Below, piece after piece: positions 36,455 to 45,665 of a stretch of 64,000 bases of DNA. Where the stretch lies: the NCBI RefSeq assembly GCF_011947195.1, contig NZ_JAATVY010000005.1, positions 1 to 64,000 of the forward strand, read 5' to 3'. A program made the position numbers and the translations under genes. This stretch comes from Planosporangium thailandense. GTDB lineage: Bacteria; Actinomycetota; Actinomycetes; Mycobacteriales; Micromonosporaceae. Numbering within the stretch: the stretch's first letter is position 1; each line of letters starts with the position of its first letter. The notes below the pieces were generated by a model. The model had not been told where the DNA came from. It saw only the letters and a list, made by a program, of their open reading frames with translations, and did no database searches.

Positions 36455-36458
<4 letters not shown>
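33831..36458 (+). CDS. kdpD: KdpD, full-length sensor kinase
   Basis: About 875 residues. The GTG at 33831 has GAGGAGAGGAG at ideal spacing and gives the family start RGQLRVYLG. An ATG at 33795 is also in frame. Domains in order: KdpD N-terminal domain with Walker A (GAAPGVGKTY) and DELAHTNVPGS; a USP-like domain (about 235-360); a DUF4118 membrane domain with LLNWYFTPPIHQW; a GAF-like region; then the H box SHDLRTPLAS (about 633) and the ATPase domain. It senses K+ limitation and phosphorylates KdpE. It overlaps kdpE by ATGA. Confidence 0.96.
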
Positions 36459-37132
<674 letters not shown>

Positions 37133-37949
37133 CGGAAGTGGCGCGGTCTCCGGACCCGCAGCGGACACCGTCGGCCGTGACGCGATGCCAGCCTCCGCGG
37201 CTCACCAATCATGGTCGGGCGGGGCGACCAGCGGATGACGTGCGACCGGGCACTGGACTGGGAGCCCGACGACCCTCGGCCCACCCGACTCGCCGCTGAC
37301 ATCGCCGCCTGGGACTCACACCGTTTCGAGTCCGGCCAGGCCCAGCCCGCGACGGTCACCCCTCATGTACTCCTACGTCACGACATTCTCGCCGGCGTGG
37401 CGACCGTTGATGACGCTGCTGTCCGTGCCGCCCCGGGGGCTGGTCAGCCCCGCGCTGCCCGAGCCGCGGAATGGTTTGAGGAGCCACGGCCTACGGTGGA
37501 TCGGCGGACCGCCGATTGCGCCGAAGACCACCTTGCCCACCACAACGCCTTCCTCACGACGGCCAACGCTCCTACCATCCACCGGCAAGGCACGCCCGCC
37601 ATGAGACCGATTACCGACGCAAGCCCCAAGAGGAGCTCAACCACTCTGACTCCGAGCAGATCCGCCTTGTCGCGTCGCGAGAATCGGCCGGTCGGGTCTG
37701 GTCTGAGTTTGTGCTGTCGAAGTCCATGGCCGGTTGGGAGTGGGACCGACTCCCCATCCGTGCGCCTGCGCTCGGTCGACCCACGATCCGCAGAACTGCT
37801 TTTCGCAGCGAGCGGCGACCCGCCACGCACGGACCACACGGACGTGTCAATGCCGCTACGTTGACGACCCATCGCCTCATCCGAAGTTGCGGCACCTGGA
37901 GCACGGCGGGCCACCACCAGTACCGCGCCATCGAGACGGGAGACCGCTC
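37133..37949. other. Region after kdpE, doubtful gene 37235-37864
   Basis: One plus-strand frame from an ATG at 37235 is open to 37864. It starts like a soluble protein (ALDWEPDDPRPTRLAADI) but loses any protein-like pattern after about 120 residues. It has no clear ribosome binding site and no motif I recognise. The rest holds nothing recognisable. Confidence 0.25.
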
Positions 37950-38610
37950 ATGGGAGCACTCTGGATCGGCGTCGACATCGGCAAGACCCACCACCACCAC
38001 GTCGTCGCCGTCGACGACACCGGCACCGTCGTGCACTCCGAAGAGATCGCCAACGCCCAACGCGACATCACCGCCCTGATCACCCGCATCGGCCGGCGCC
38101 GCCGCCCGCGCCCAGACCGTCACCGTCGCCGGCGAGGCCACCGCCGCCGAGATCATCGCCTAGCTCGCCGGCGACCTGCAGACCGTCAACGACCGCATCA
38201 CCGCCGTCGAGAAACTCATCACCACCGCACTGGCCCGCCACCACCTCACCCCGATCACCACCAGCCTGCCCGGCATGGGCCCGATCCTCGCCGCCGAGTT
38301 CATCGCCCACACCGGCGGCCTCGACCGCTACCCCAACCCCGGAGCACTCGCCGCCCACGCCGGCCTCATCCCCGTACCCCGCCAATCCGGCCGGATCAAA
38401 GACCGACAACGCCGACCCCACCGATACCACCGCGGCCTGCGCCGCGTGTTCAGCCAGTCCACCCTCAGCGCTCTCAATGCGTGTCCCGCCTCACGTGCCT
38501 ACTACGACAAGAATCGAGCCGAAGGCAAAACTCACCGCCAGGCCGCCGCGGCCCTGTCCCGCCGCCGCGTCGACGCCCTCTGGGCCTGCATCCGCGACAA
38601 CAGCCCCTAA
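37950..38610 (+). pseudogene. IS110-type transposase, deleted and interrupted
   Basis: The start WIGVDIGKTHHHHVVAVDD is the N-terminal RuvC-like part of IS110-family enzymes. After about 38100 the frame changes, and a TAG occurs at 38161-38163 in the other frame. The C-terminal transposase-20 part follows (SLPGMGPILAAEFIAHTG, AGLIPVPRQSG, KTHRQAAAALSRRRVD) to 38610. About half the usual 400 residues are missing, so it is inactive. Confidence 0.85.
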
Positions 38611-38832
38611 CAGCCCAAACAACCTAGGCCGGTGCGCTGTGCGGCGGCCTGATGCCCGTAGAAACTTCATATCGGTGGCATGGCTGACGTCGGGACGGCC
38701 CTTCCTGGCTCGGTCGAGTGGTCTGGGTGCTACCCGCGAGGGATTTCCACGTCAGGCGTGGTCAGGGATCATGTGGCCGCACGAACAGGGCCCACCAAAC
38801 CGGGTTGGACCATCAGCATGCCCGGCGGATTG

Positions 38833-39675
38833 TCAGACCGCACCGGCCTCGACCGGTGGGCTCGGCGGCGTCGGCAGCGCGACGGCAGCTTCTCCGGCGT
38901 AGACCAGGAAGGTGAGCGTCTCCTGGATGTACAGCTGGATGTTCGTGGTGTCGTGTGCGAGGTAGCCGATGGAAGCGTCCTGGCCGATGTGCAGTTCGAA
39001 GTCGCCTCCGCGGGTGGAGAGCAGGAAGGCACCGTCGATGGCTGGTGCCCAGATGATCTCAGCGTCCACGATGCGGGCGATGTGCTCTTGGACCGGGTAG
39101 CCCTGGTCGGAGGTCTCGATGACGGTGGTGTAGGCGCCGGCGTCGAGGGCCAGTGAGTACGGACCGTCGACGCCGGCCAATCGCAACGCGGTCACGGCCT
39201 GGCTGACGGCGTGAGGATAGTCGCGGACCGGCACCGGCAGCGTGATGGCCGGGTTGGACGAGCTGGCGCGAACGCCGACGATGCCGGCCGCGGCATATCC
39301 GTCGAAGATCGTCCGGTCTTCGGCGAAGGCGAGCTGGCGGGCGGCGTCTTTGACCGGCTGCCAGTCGGCGTCTTTGGCTCCGCGTTCGACGTCGTCGACC
39401 TGCTGCCGGTCGACGGTGAAGGGCACGCGCAGTTCGACGATCGGCTGGCCGCGGCGTGCATGGGCGATGACGCCGTCCGCGGGAGGATCGATGGCCTGCA
39501 GGTGCCCGGTGCCGACCCCCGACAGCTGAACCCCTTCCGGGCCGGTGACATCGACGATGCGACGGCCGGCCACGTGACGGCGGAATGTACGCCGCGCCTC
39601 CTCCTCCAGGTCGGCCCATGCGGCCGCAGAGATCGGCGCCAGTTCCCGATGCAGGTTGGTCATCGAGTTGGTCAT
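38833..39675 (-). CDS. Encapsulin shell protein, family 1
   Basis: A 280-residue HK97-fold protein that self-assembles into a protein nanocompartment. It begins NLHRELAPISAAAWADLEEE, continues RHVAGRRIVDVTGPEG and GVGTGHL, and ends with YIQETLTFLVYAGEAAVAL, all typical of the Mycobacterium/Rhodococcus group. The start overlaps the DyP stop by ATGA, with a second ATG four codons on (39663). The enclosed cargo is the DyP peroxidase of the same operon. The C-terminal tail is about 15 residues longer than usual and Pro-rich. Confidence 0.95.
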   Translation of the reverse strand: MTNSMTNLHRELAPISAAAWADLEEEARRTFRRHVAGRRIVDVTGPEGVQLSGVGTGHLQAIDPPADGVIAHARRGQPIVELRVPFTVDRQQVDDVERGAKDADWQPVKDAARQLAFAEDRTIFDGYAAAGIVGVRASSSNPAITLPVPVRDYPHAVSQAVTALRLAGVDGPYSLALDAGAYTTVIETSDQGYPVQEHIARIVDAEIIWAPAIDGAFLLSTRGGDFELHIGQDASIGYLAHDTTNIQLYIQETLTFLVYAGEAAVALPTPPSPPVEAGAV

Positions 39676-40748
39676 CGAACGTGGCTTCCTTTGAGATCGC
39701 CGATCCCCAGGGATTGCGCGAACGGCTGTTCAGGGTCTGGCGGCGCGCCGGTCGTGGCGGACACGCGTGCCTCGTCCCGGCTTCGGGTCGCCGCCGCAAC
39801 AGCGGGCGGATCGGGCAGGTTGTCGAGGAAATTGTTGCTCGGGACGAAGAACAGGGAGCCGGTCACCGGGGTCGAGAAATCCAGGATCCGGTCGTGGCGG
39901 GCCGGTGGGTCGCCGAGGAACATCCGTTCCAGCATCCGTTCGGTGACCGTCGGGGTGCGGGCGTAACCGATGAAGTAGGTGCCGAACTCGCCACGCCCTG
40001 CTTCGCCGAAGGGCATGTTGTCCCGCAGGATCTTGTGTTCGGTGCCGTCAGGATCGCTGATCGTGGTCAGCGCGACGTGGGAGTCGGGGGGCTTGACGGC
40101 GTCGTCGAGTTCGATGTCGGACAGCTTGGTGCGGCCGATCACCTTTTCCTGCGCCTCGACCGGCAGGGCGTTCCACGCCCGCAGATCGTGCAGGTACTTC
40201 TGCACGATTACGTAACTGCCGCCGGCGAATCGCGGGTCCTCGTCGCCGATCAGAACGTTGGCGCTGGCCACCGGGCCGACCGGGTTCTCGGTTCCGTCGA
40301 CGAAGCCGAGCAGGTCCCGTACGTCGAAGTACTTGAATCCGTGTACCTCGTCGTGGACGGTCACTGCGTCGCGTATCCGGTCCATGATCTCCGTTGCCAA
40401 CGCGAAGCACAGGTCTGGCCGCTGTGCCCGGATGTGGAACAGCAGGTCGCCTGGTGTGGCCACGGCGTGGTGGACCGGCCCGGCCAGTTCCCGGAACGGG
40501 TGCAGCTCGGCCGGGCGCGGCCCGGCGAACAGCCGGTCCCAGGCGTCCGATCCGATCCCGGTGACGCAGCTCAACCTGCCTTCCTGGGCGCGGAAGCCGA
40601 CAGCCCGCTGCAACCCCGACAGGTCGGACAGCAAGGCCCGCACCCGGGACTTGCTTGCTGGATCGATCGTCACCACGAGGAACAGTGCCGCCCTCGTCAG
40701 CGGGCTGAGCACCGCCTGCGGGATCGCCTCCCGCCCCGGCTCGGCCAT
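39672..40748 (-). CDS. DyP-type heme peroxidase, encapsulin cargo
   Basis: About 358 residues from the ATG at 40748, which has GGAAGGA at good spacing. The open frame extends upstream to 40943 but that part looks non-coding. The motif GFVDGTENP (about 148-156) supplies the distal Asp. The proximal heme His lies in DSHVALTTI (about 225) and the distal Arg in RDNMPFG. The C-terminus ends SLGIGDLKGSHVR, the encapsulin cargo-loading peptide. It oxidises peroxides and dyes or lignin-like substrates inside the capsule. It is translationally coupled to encapsulin. Confidence 0.95.
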   Translation of the reverse strand: MAEPGREAIPQAVLSPLTRAALFLVVTIDPASKSRVRALLSDLSGLQRAVGFRAQEGRLSCVTGIGSDAWDRLFAGPRPAELHPFRELAGPVHHAVATPGDLLFHIRAQRPDLCFALATEIMDRIRDAVTVHDEVHGFKYFDVRDLLGFVDGTENPVGPVASANVLIGDEDPRFAGGSYVIVQKYLHDLRAWNALPVEAQEKVIGRTKLSDIELDDAVKPPDSHVALTTISDPDGTEHKILRDNMPFGEAGRGEFGTYFIGYARTPTVTERMLERMFLGDPPARHDRILDFSTPVTGSLFFVPSNNFLDNLPDPPAVAAATRSRDEARVSATTGAPPDPEQPFAQSLGIGDLKGSHVR

Positions 40749-41610
40749 CGCCGTTCCTTCCGCTGGTGCGGTTCCCTCCACTGGTGTGCTGTCGCTAGCA
40801 CGCTCCACCCGGTCAGATCGTGGGCGTACCACGGTAGTCCGCCCCGGGACAGCGGTCGTCACCCGACGTGGGTGAGGCACCCCCGGCTCGATCAGGACCG
40901 GTGACGCGCCGCCGGACACGATCGTGGACGGCAACGCCGGCAAGGACTACCAAGCAAGCGGTGCCCCGATGCCGGCGTCGAACGGCTGCGGCGAGCCAGG
41001 GTGGCCGCACAGCCCACCCAACGGTAGGAGATCTTGAAGCGTACCGGGGCTGACAGTTTTTCCGTGTTTTCCGTGGCTCACCCGCAAACAAGTCCCCGCT
41101 ACGCTCCTGCAGGGCCTCGATGATCGCGTAACCGCGGGGCTCGCGTCGAAGGACCGCGAGCAGCAATGCGTGGAGACTCCGCCGTAGCGCGCGCCTGCGG
41201 GCCCACCCGCCGACCCGCTACGGCGGGGTTTAGCCGTTCCGGCTGTTGGGTAGCCAGTCCGGTTGCACCGTCGGTGACGGGAGAAGCATGGGGCGACGGG
41301 TGGAGGCCGCGTGCGGCTGTCACCCAACGGGCTTGGGGCCACCCTTACGGTGGCCTCCGGACGAGTGGCGCCCCTGGTGCGGCTTGCCCCGGCCGGTGGT
41401 CTCAACTCCGCGGTGGAGCACGTCGCGGAGTAGGCACGCCGAGCGGGAGCCGGACGCGGCCCTCGTCGCCGAGTGGCTGGTCGGGCAGTTCCCGACGCGC
41501 CACTGGCCGGGCTCGTCGCGGGGTCGCCGCTAACCGGGCGGTCAGAGAAAAACAAGCGGCAACCGGGCCTTTGCAAAGGTAACGCAAAAGCGTCGGTCGC
41601 ACGCTAGGGG
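40749..41610. other. Intergenic region with PadR-like remnant
   Basis: On the minus strand at about 41074-41175, LLAVLRREPRGYAIIEALQE, then RSGDLFAGEP, matches the start of the PadR winged helix and then breaks off. This is a truncated regulator. The remaining sequence, including GC-rich open frames around 41166-41582, shows no recognisable gene. Confidence 0.45.
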
Positions 41611-41620
41611 AATGTGTCTC

Positions 41621-43186
41621 ATGGCAAACAGCGACGAAAATGTGTTTGCGGGAAAACTCCGCGGGGAGCTGAGCAGGCGACGCTTTCTGCAAGGGACGGC
41701 ATGCACCCTCGGCGCGGCCCTGGCATCCGCCGGCATCTACGAGAAGATCGAGACCATTGCGCAGCCACCGGAGCGGCCTGCTTTCGCCTCCAGCCCACCC
41801 ACGCAGGAACAATACATCCTCCAGAACGAGCAGGTGGTCACGGTCGATGGCTCGGGCGTGGAGACGAGTAATGGCACGACTGCGGTCCGGGTGCCGGCCC
41901 TGCACGATCATGTCATAACTGCAACCCTGAATGTGCCGGCAAATGCGAAAGCCTTGCAGGAGGCGCAGCGTCACCTGGAATCCGCTCTCATGGGCCTGGA
42001 GCAGCAATTTCCGCCCACTCCTGCGGGAGTGGGCATCACCGTAGCGTGGGGACTTCCCTACTTCCACCACTACATTCCAAGCCTGGGCAAGACGTCCAGC
42101 TTCTTCAAGGCGGGGACGCTCTACCCGACGTATCTGCCGGTCGACCTGGTGACCTCCAAGATGGAGGGCCATACCGTGTACGCGCTGCAAGAGTCCAGGA
42201 CGTTCCCCAGCGACCAGTCCCCTCCTGGCTTCGGGCCGGTCCGCATGGAACAGAATGATATGGCCGTGTTACTGCGCAGCGACTCGCTCGCGAACATCAT
42301 GGCAGCCACCAAGGCGCTGTTCGGGACGGGAAGCAACCAGGCGGGCGGCCTGTTCAAAGTGACGAGTATCCGCCGGGGCTTCTCCGGGGGCGGTTTCTAC
42401 GGGCTACAGGGCCTGCCGAGCAAGCTCGCGCTGGCGGCTCATCTTCCCGGCGCGCAGTCCATCCCTGCCAATGCGCAGGGCTTTCTCGGCTTCACCACGA
42501 CCCTGCAGTCGAATATGGGACCCGGCATCATCGCCAATCTGGAGACCCTACCTGGCGTCACCGATCAGTGGCCCCACGGCTACTTCAGGCAGGGGACCAC
42601 CATGCAACTCTCACACCTGTTTCAAGATCTGGCGACCTGGTACGAACAGCGCTTCCCCCAGTATGCGCGTCGCGTCCAGGCGATGTTCCAGCCCGGCCTC
42701 TCGCCTGCGCCCGCGCCGGGCACTCTCACCCTCGATCCGCCAGGTCAAAGTGAGGCCGATGTGGCGCACGGGGTCGAACGGTACCGCGCCTACGGTCACA
42801 GCGGGAGCATGGCGCAGGTGGACAGCACGACATCGCCGACGACCAGCAACTACGGCGCAGCCTATCCCGCCGGGACGACCATCCCCGTGCGCGGTGATTT
42901 CGACACGCTGGACAATCCGTTCTACTACACCTCCGATCCGACGGGAAACCATTACAACGAAAAAAAGGCGGCAGGGTTGCACTTCATCATGTTCCAGCCG
43001 ACGATCGGGATCTTCAATCGCGTTCGGCTCGCGATGGACGGCCACTATTCCGATACGACCCTCCCTGTCGCGCCGCGCTCCCACGGCGCGGGCATCAACT
43101 CGGTTCTGTTCACGACCCACCGGCAGAACTATCTGGTTCCACCTCGTCGCCATCGCTCCTTCCCGCTCGCCGAGTTCCTTTCCTGA
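41621..43186 (+). CDS. Tat-exported DUF7405-like protein
   Basis: About 521 residues. The ATG at 41621 follows AGGGGA at 9 bases; an ATG at 41612 is also in frame. A twin-arginine signal (SRRRFLQGTACTLGAALASA) targets it out of the cell. Motifs such as SIRRGFSGGGFYG, AQGFLGFTTTLQSN, GYFRQGTTMQLSHL and ATWYEQRFPQYARRVQAMF resemble the DUF7405 family, which I recall only as uncharacterised exported proteins. Codon use is less GC-biased than in the neighbours, suggesting transfer. It may be a redox enzyme, but no cofactor motif is certain. Confidence 0.65.
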   Translation: MANSDENVFAGKLRGELSRRRFLQGTACTLGAALASAGIYEKIETIAQPPERPAFASSPPTQEQYILQNEQVVTVDGSGVETSNGTTAVRVPALHDHVITATLNVPANAKALQEAQRHLESALMGLEQQFPPTPAGVGITVAWGLPYFHHYIPSLGKTSSFFKAGTLYPTYLPVDLVTSKMEGHTVYALQESRTFPSDQSPPGFGPVRMEQNDMAVLLRSDSLANIMAATKALFGTGSNQAGGLFKVTSIRRGFSGGGFYGLQGLPSKLALAAHLPGAQSIPANAQGFLGFTTTLQSNMGPGIIANLETLPGVTDQWPHGYFRQGTTMQLSHLFQDLATWYEQRFPQYARRVQAMFQPGLSPAPAPGTLTLDPPGQSEADVAHGVERYRAYGHSGSMAQVDSTTSPTTSNYGAAYPAGTTIPVRGDFDTLDNPFYYTSDPTGNHYNEKKAAGLHFIMFQPTIGIFNRVRLAMDGHYSDTTLPVAPRSHGAGINSVLFTTHRQNYLVPPRRHRSFPLAEFLS

Positions 43187-43274
43187 CACCAGCCGCGCCC
43201 GTCCGCGGGCCGTCGCAACGTCGGCCTGCGCGACTTTGCCGAGACCGGCACCGGTCGCCCGTCCGGCTGACGCC

Positions 43275-43352
43275 TTGTTCCCGTCTCCGCGGTTGGTCGG
43301 CGAACGCACTCGCAGGCCGCTTAGGGGTGATCGAACTTCTGGCACCCACACT
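43275..43352 (+). pseudogene. IS481/IS3-type transposase last residues and element end
   Basis: RLVGERTRRPL and a stop at 43321-43323 parallel the GLIGEYSQAA ending at 3183. The same end sequence follows (TGATCGAACTTCTGGCACCCACAC). Only the last few codons and the terminal repeat survive, between the Tat protein and the glycosidase gene. Confidence 0.5.
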
Positions 43353-43372
43353 CTTCGCGTAGACGACGCCGG

Positions 43373-45553
43373 TCACCCGGCGAGGCGGACGTACGCCTGG
43401 CTGCCTGCGACCTCCACGTCCCACCGCTTGCCGAACGCATTCGCGCGGGCCAACTTGATTCGCCTGATCGCCTCGGGCACGGCGGGGTCGACAACGAGTT
43501 CGCCGTCGCGTGCGTCGAGTCCGAGCATGGTGCGTACGAACAGGAAGGGCGCGGCGGTCGCCCACGCCTGGGGGCTGCAGGCGGTCGGATAGGGAACCGG
43601 TACGCGGCCGAAGCACCGGTCGTAGCCGGACAGCGCTTCCGGCAGGCGGTAGTGGGAGAACTCCGCCGCCTGCAGCATCGCCGTGATGATCCGGTTGGCC
43701 TCGTCCCGGAACCCGTACCGGGCCAGCCCGTGCGCGATCAGGGAGTTGTCGTGGGGCCAGACCGTTCCCATGTGGTAGCCGATCGGGTTGTAGCAGTGGT
43801 CGGCGGTCGAGGTGGTGCGTACGCCCCAGCCGGAGAACATCTCATCCGACATCAGCTGCCGGGCCACGGTCGCGGCTCGCTCGGGCGGCACGATCCCGCT
43901 CCACAGCAGCTGGCCCATGTTGGAGGTCATTGAATCGATCTGTCGCTTGTCGCCGTCGAGGCCGATCGCGTAGTAGCCGCCCCGCTCGTCGATCCAGAAG
44001 TCGCGGTTGAACCGCTCGTACAGGTCGGCGGCCTGCGCGCGCAGTGTGCGCGCCAGTTCCGGCTCGTTGAGTGGGCCGTCGGCGAGCTGCGCCAGGCGCA
44101 GCTTCGCGTCGTAGGTGTAGCCCTGGGTCTCGCAGGTCGCGATGGGCAGCACCGGGATGGTGCCGTTGGCGAACTGCACGCCGTCCCAGGAGTCGCGCCA
44201 GCACTGGTTGCCCAGCCCCTGCGGTGAGCGGGTGGCGTACTCGACGTACCCGTCGCCGTCGCGGTCGCCGTACTCGTCGATCCACCGCAGCGCCGCGTAC
44301 GCGTTGTCGCGCAGGCCGACCACGAAGTCGTCGTCACCGGTCCAGCGCCAGTACTCCGACAGCAGGATCAGCCACAGCGCGGTCGCGTCGATCGTGCCGT
44401 AGTACGGGTTGTGGGGACGCAGCCCGAGCTGGGTCAGTTCGCCGTGACGGACCTCGTGCAGGATCTTGCCCGGTTCCTGGTCGGTGAAGTCGTCGACCAC
44501 CCGGCCTTGGCGAACGGCGAGCTTGCGCAGCGTGCCGTGCGCCAGGTTGGGCCCGAAGGCCAAGGTCTGGTAGGCGGTGATCAGCGTGTCGCGGCCGAAG
44601 AGGGTCAGAAACCACGGCAGCCCGGCCGCCGGGAGCACGACCCGCTCTTGTTCGCTCAGACGCTTCTCCATCCGCAGGGAATGCAGGTCCAGCATCGACT
44701 TCTCGATGAGATCGCGTAGCAGTTCGGAGTCGCTGTGAAGGGTCGGCAGATTGGCCCTCCAGTCGGCAACCGGGTCGTCGCTGAACCGCCGGCAGAACCC
44801 ACCGAAAATCCGGCGTGCCGGTCTGACGTTCGCCCTCAAGAAGTGCAGCGGAACGATCAGCTCGCACCACCATCCGTGGTGGCGCGCGAGCTGGAGGTCC
44901 CACACCAGGTCGTCGCCCTCGACGCGACTGGCCGGCGGATGGACCTTGACCTCGGTTCTGGCCTCGAAGGACCGGTTGCGGTAGTCGAAGCACAGGCGCG
45001 AGCCGTCGACGGCGTGCGAACGGGTGATCTTCGCCGACCGGTCCCGGGCGACGACGTCCTTGATCTCGAAAAGGTCGGCGAAGTCGGTGCCGACCGCGAG
45101 GCGCAGCTGGATCGACACCGGTTCGGCGGTGAAGGATTCCAGCCCGATGCGCTCGTGCATGCCGTCGCCGACGAAACGCTCCCGGCGCACCCCGATGGTG
45201 TTCGCCCGCAGATCGGGCAGCTCCGGGTTGGTCAGGAAGAACGCCGCGGAGTAGTAGTCGACGGTGTCTGAGCCGAGCACGAGCAGCGGAGAGTTATTGA
45301 CCGTGAGTTCCCACCGGCCCAGGAACCGGGTGTCCTCGTGGACGAGACCGCCGATCGAACCGTCGGGCACGTCGCCGACCGCGTTGGAGTACATGAACGT
45401 AGGGCCGTCGAGCACGGCGACCGCGTCGGCGCCCAGCTCCGGTGGCAGATTGCGCGTGGTGGCGGCCGGAGGCTGGCCGTCCGGACTCGGGACGGGCATT
45501 GGGTCGGCCGGGGTGGGCCGGCGAACGACGGTGGTCACGGTAGACCTCTGCAC
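43373..45553 (-). CDS. Glycogen-debranching-type (amylo-alpha-1,6-glucosidase-like) protein 1
   Basis: A 726-residue soluble protein. The N-terminal GDE-N-bis-type beta domain (FMYSNAVGDVPDGSIGGLVH, EDTRFLGRWELTVN) is followed by an (alpha/alpha)6 barrel with WFLTLFGRDTLITAYQTL, NQCWRDSWDGV and NPIGYHMGTVWPHDNSLIA. The Asp and Glu residues in these motifs fit a glucosidase of the GH63/GH133 type. It probably trims glycogen or a related alpha-glucan. It is a paralogue of the protein at 53720. It stands alone; the start GTG is upstream of the conserved part, so the first 35 residues are uncertain. Confidence 0.85.
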   Translation of the reverse strand: MQRSTVTTVVRRPTPADPMPVPSPDGQPPAATTRNLPPELGADAVAVLDGPTFMYSNAVGDVPDGSIGGLVHEDTRFLGRWELTVNNSPLLVLGSDTVDYYSAAFFLTNPELPDLRANTIGVRRERFVGDGMHERIGLESFTAEPVSIQLRLAVGTDFADLFEIKDVVARDRSAKITRSHAVDGSRLCFDYRNRSFEARTEVKVHPPASRVEGDDLVWDLQLARHHGWWCELIVPLHFLRANVRPARRIFGGFCRRFSDDPVADWRANLPTLHSDSELLRDLIEKSMLDLHSLRMEKRLSEQERVVLPAAGLPWFLTLFGRDTLITAYQTLAFGPNLAHGTLRKLAVRQGRVVDDFTDQEPGKILHEVRHGELTQLGLRPHNPYYGTIDATALWLILLSEYWRWTGDDDFVVGLRDNAYAALRWIDEYGDRDGDGYVEYATRSPQGLGNQCWRDSWDGVQFANGTIPVLPIATCETQGYTYDAKLRLAQLADGPLNEPELARTLRAQAADLYERFNRDFWIDERGGYYAIGLDGDKRQIDSMTSNMGQLLWSGIVPPERAATVARQLMSDEMFSGWGVRTTSTADHCYNPIGYHMGTVWPHDNSLIAHGLARYGFRDEANRIITAMLQAAEFSHYRLPEALSGYDRCFGRVPVPYPTACSPQAWATAAPFLFVRTMLGLDARDGELVVDPAVPEAIRRIKLARANAFGKRWDVEVAGSQAYVRLAG

Positions 45554-45665
45554 GGTAAGGCAGTTCCGACTGCGAAATGCCGCCTACGCCTGATGGTGTC
45601 AGTCAATCATCCCTCCCCGCACGTCGGGCGAGGGAATGGTGGTCTTATTCGATCGTGGTCGGTGG

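Noticed and set aside
40749-40943. N-terminal extension of the DyP peroxidase
   Set aside because: The frame is open but has no family similarity, and the internal ATG at 40748 has a good ribosome binding site and gives the usual length.
41166-41582. Plus-strand open frame of 138 codons before the Tat protein
   Set aside because: Arg/Gly-rich without motifs; it overlaps the PadR remnant region and has no start signal.
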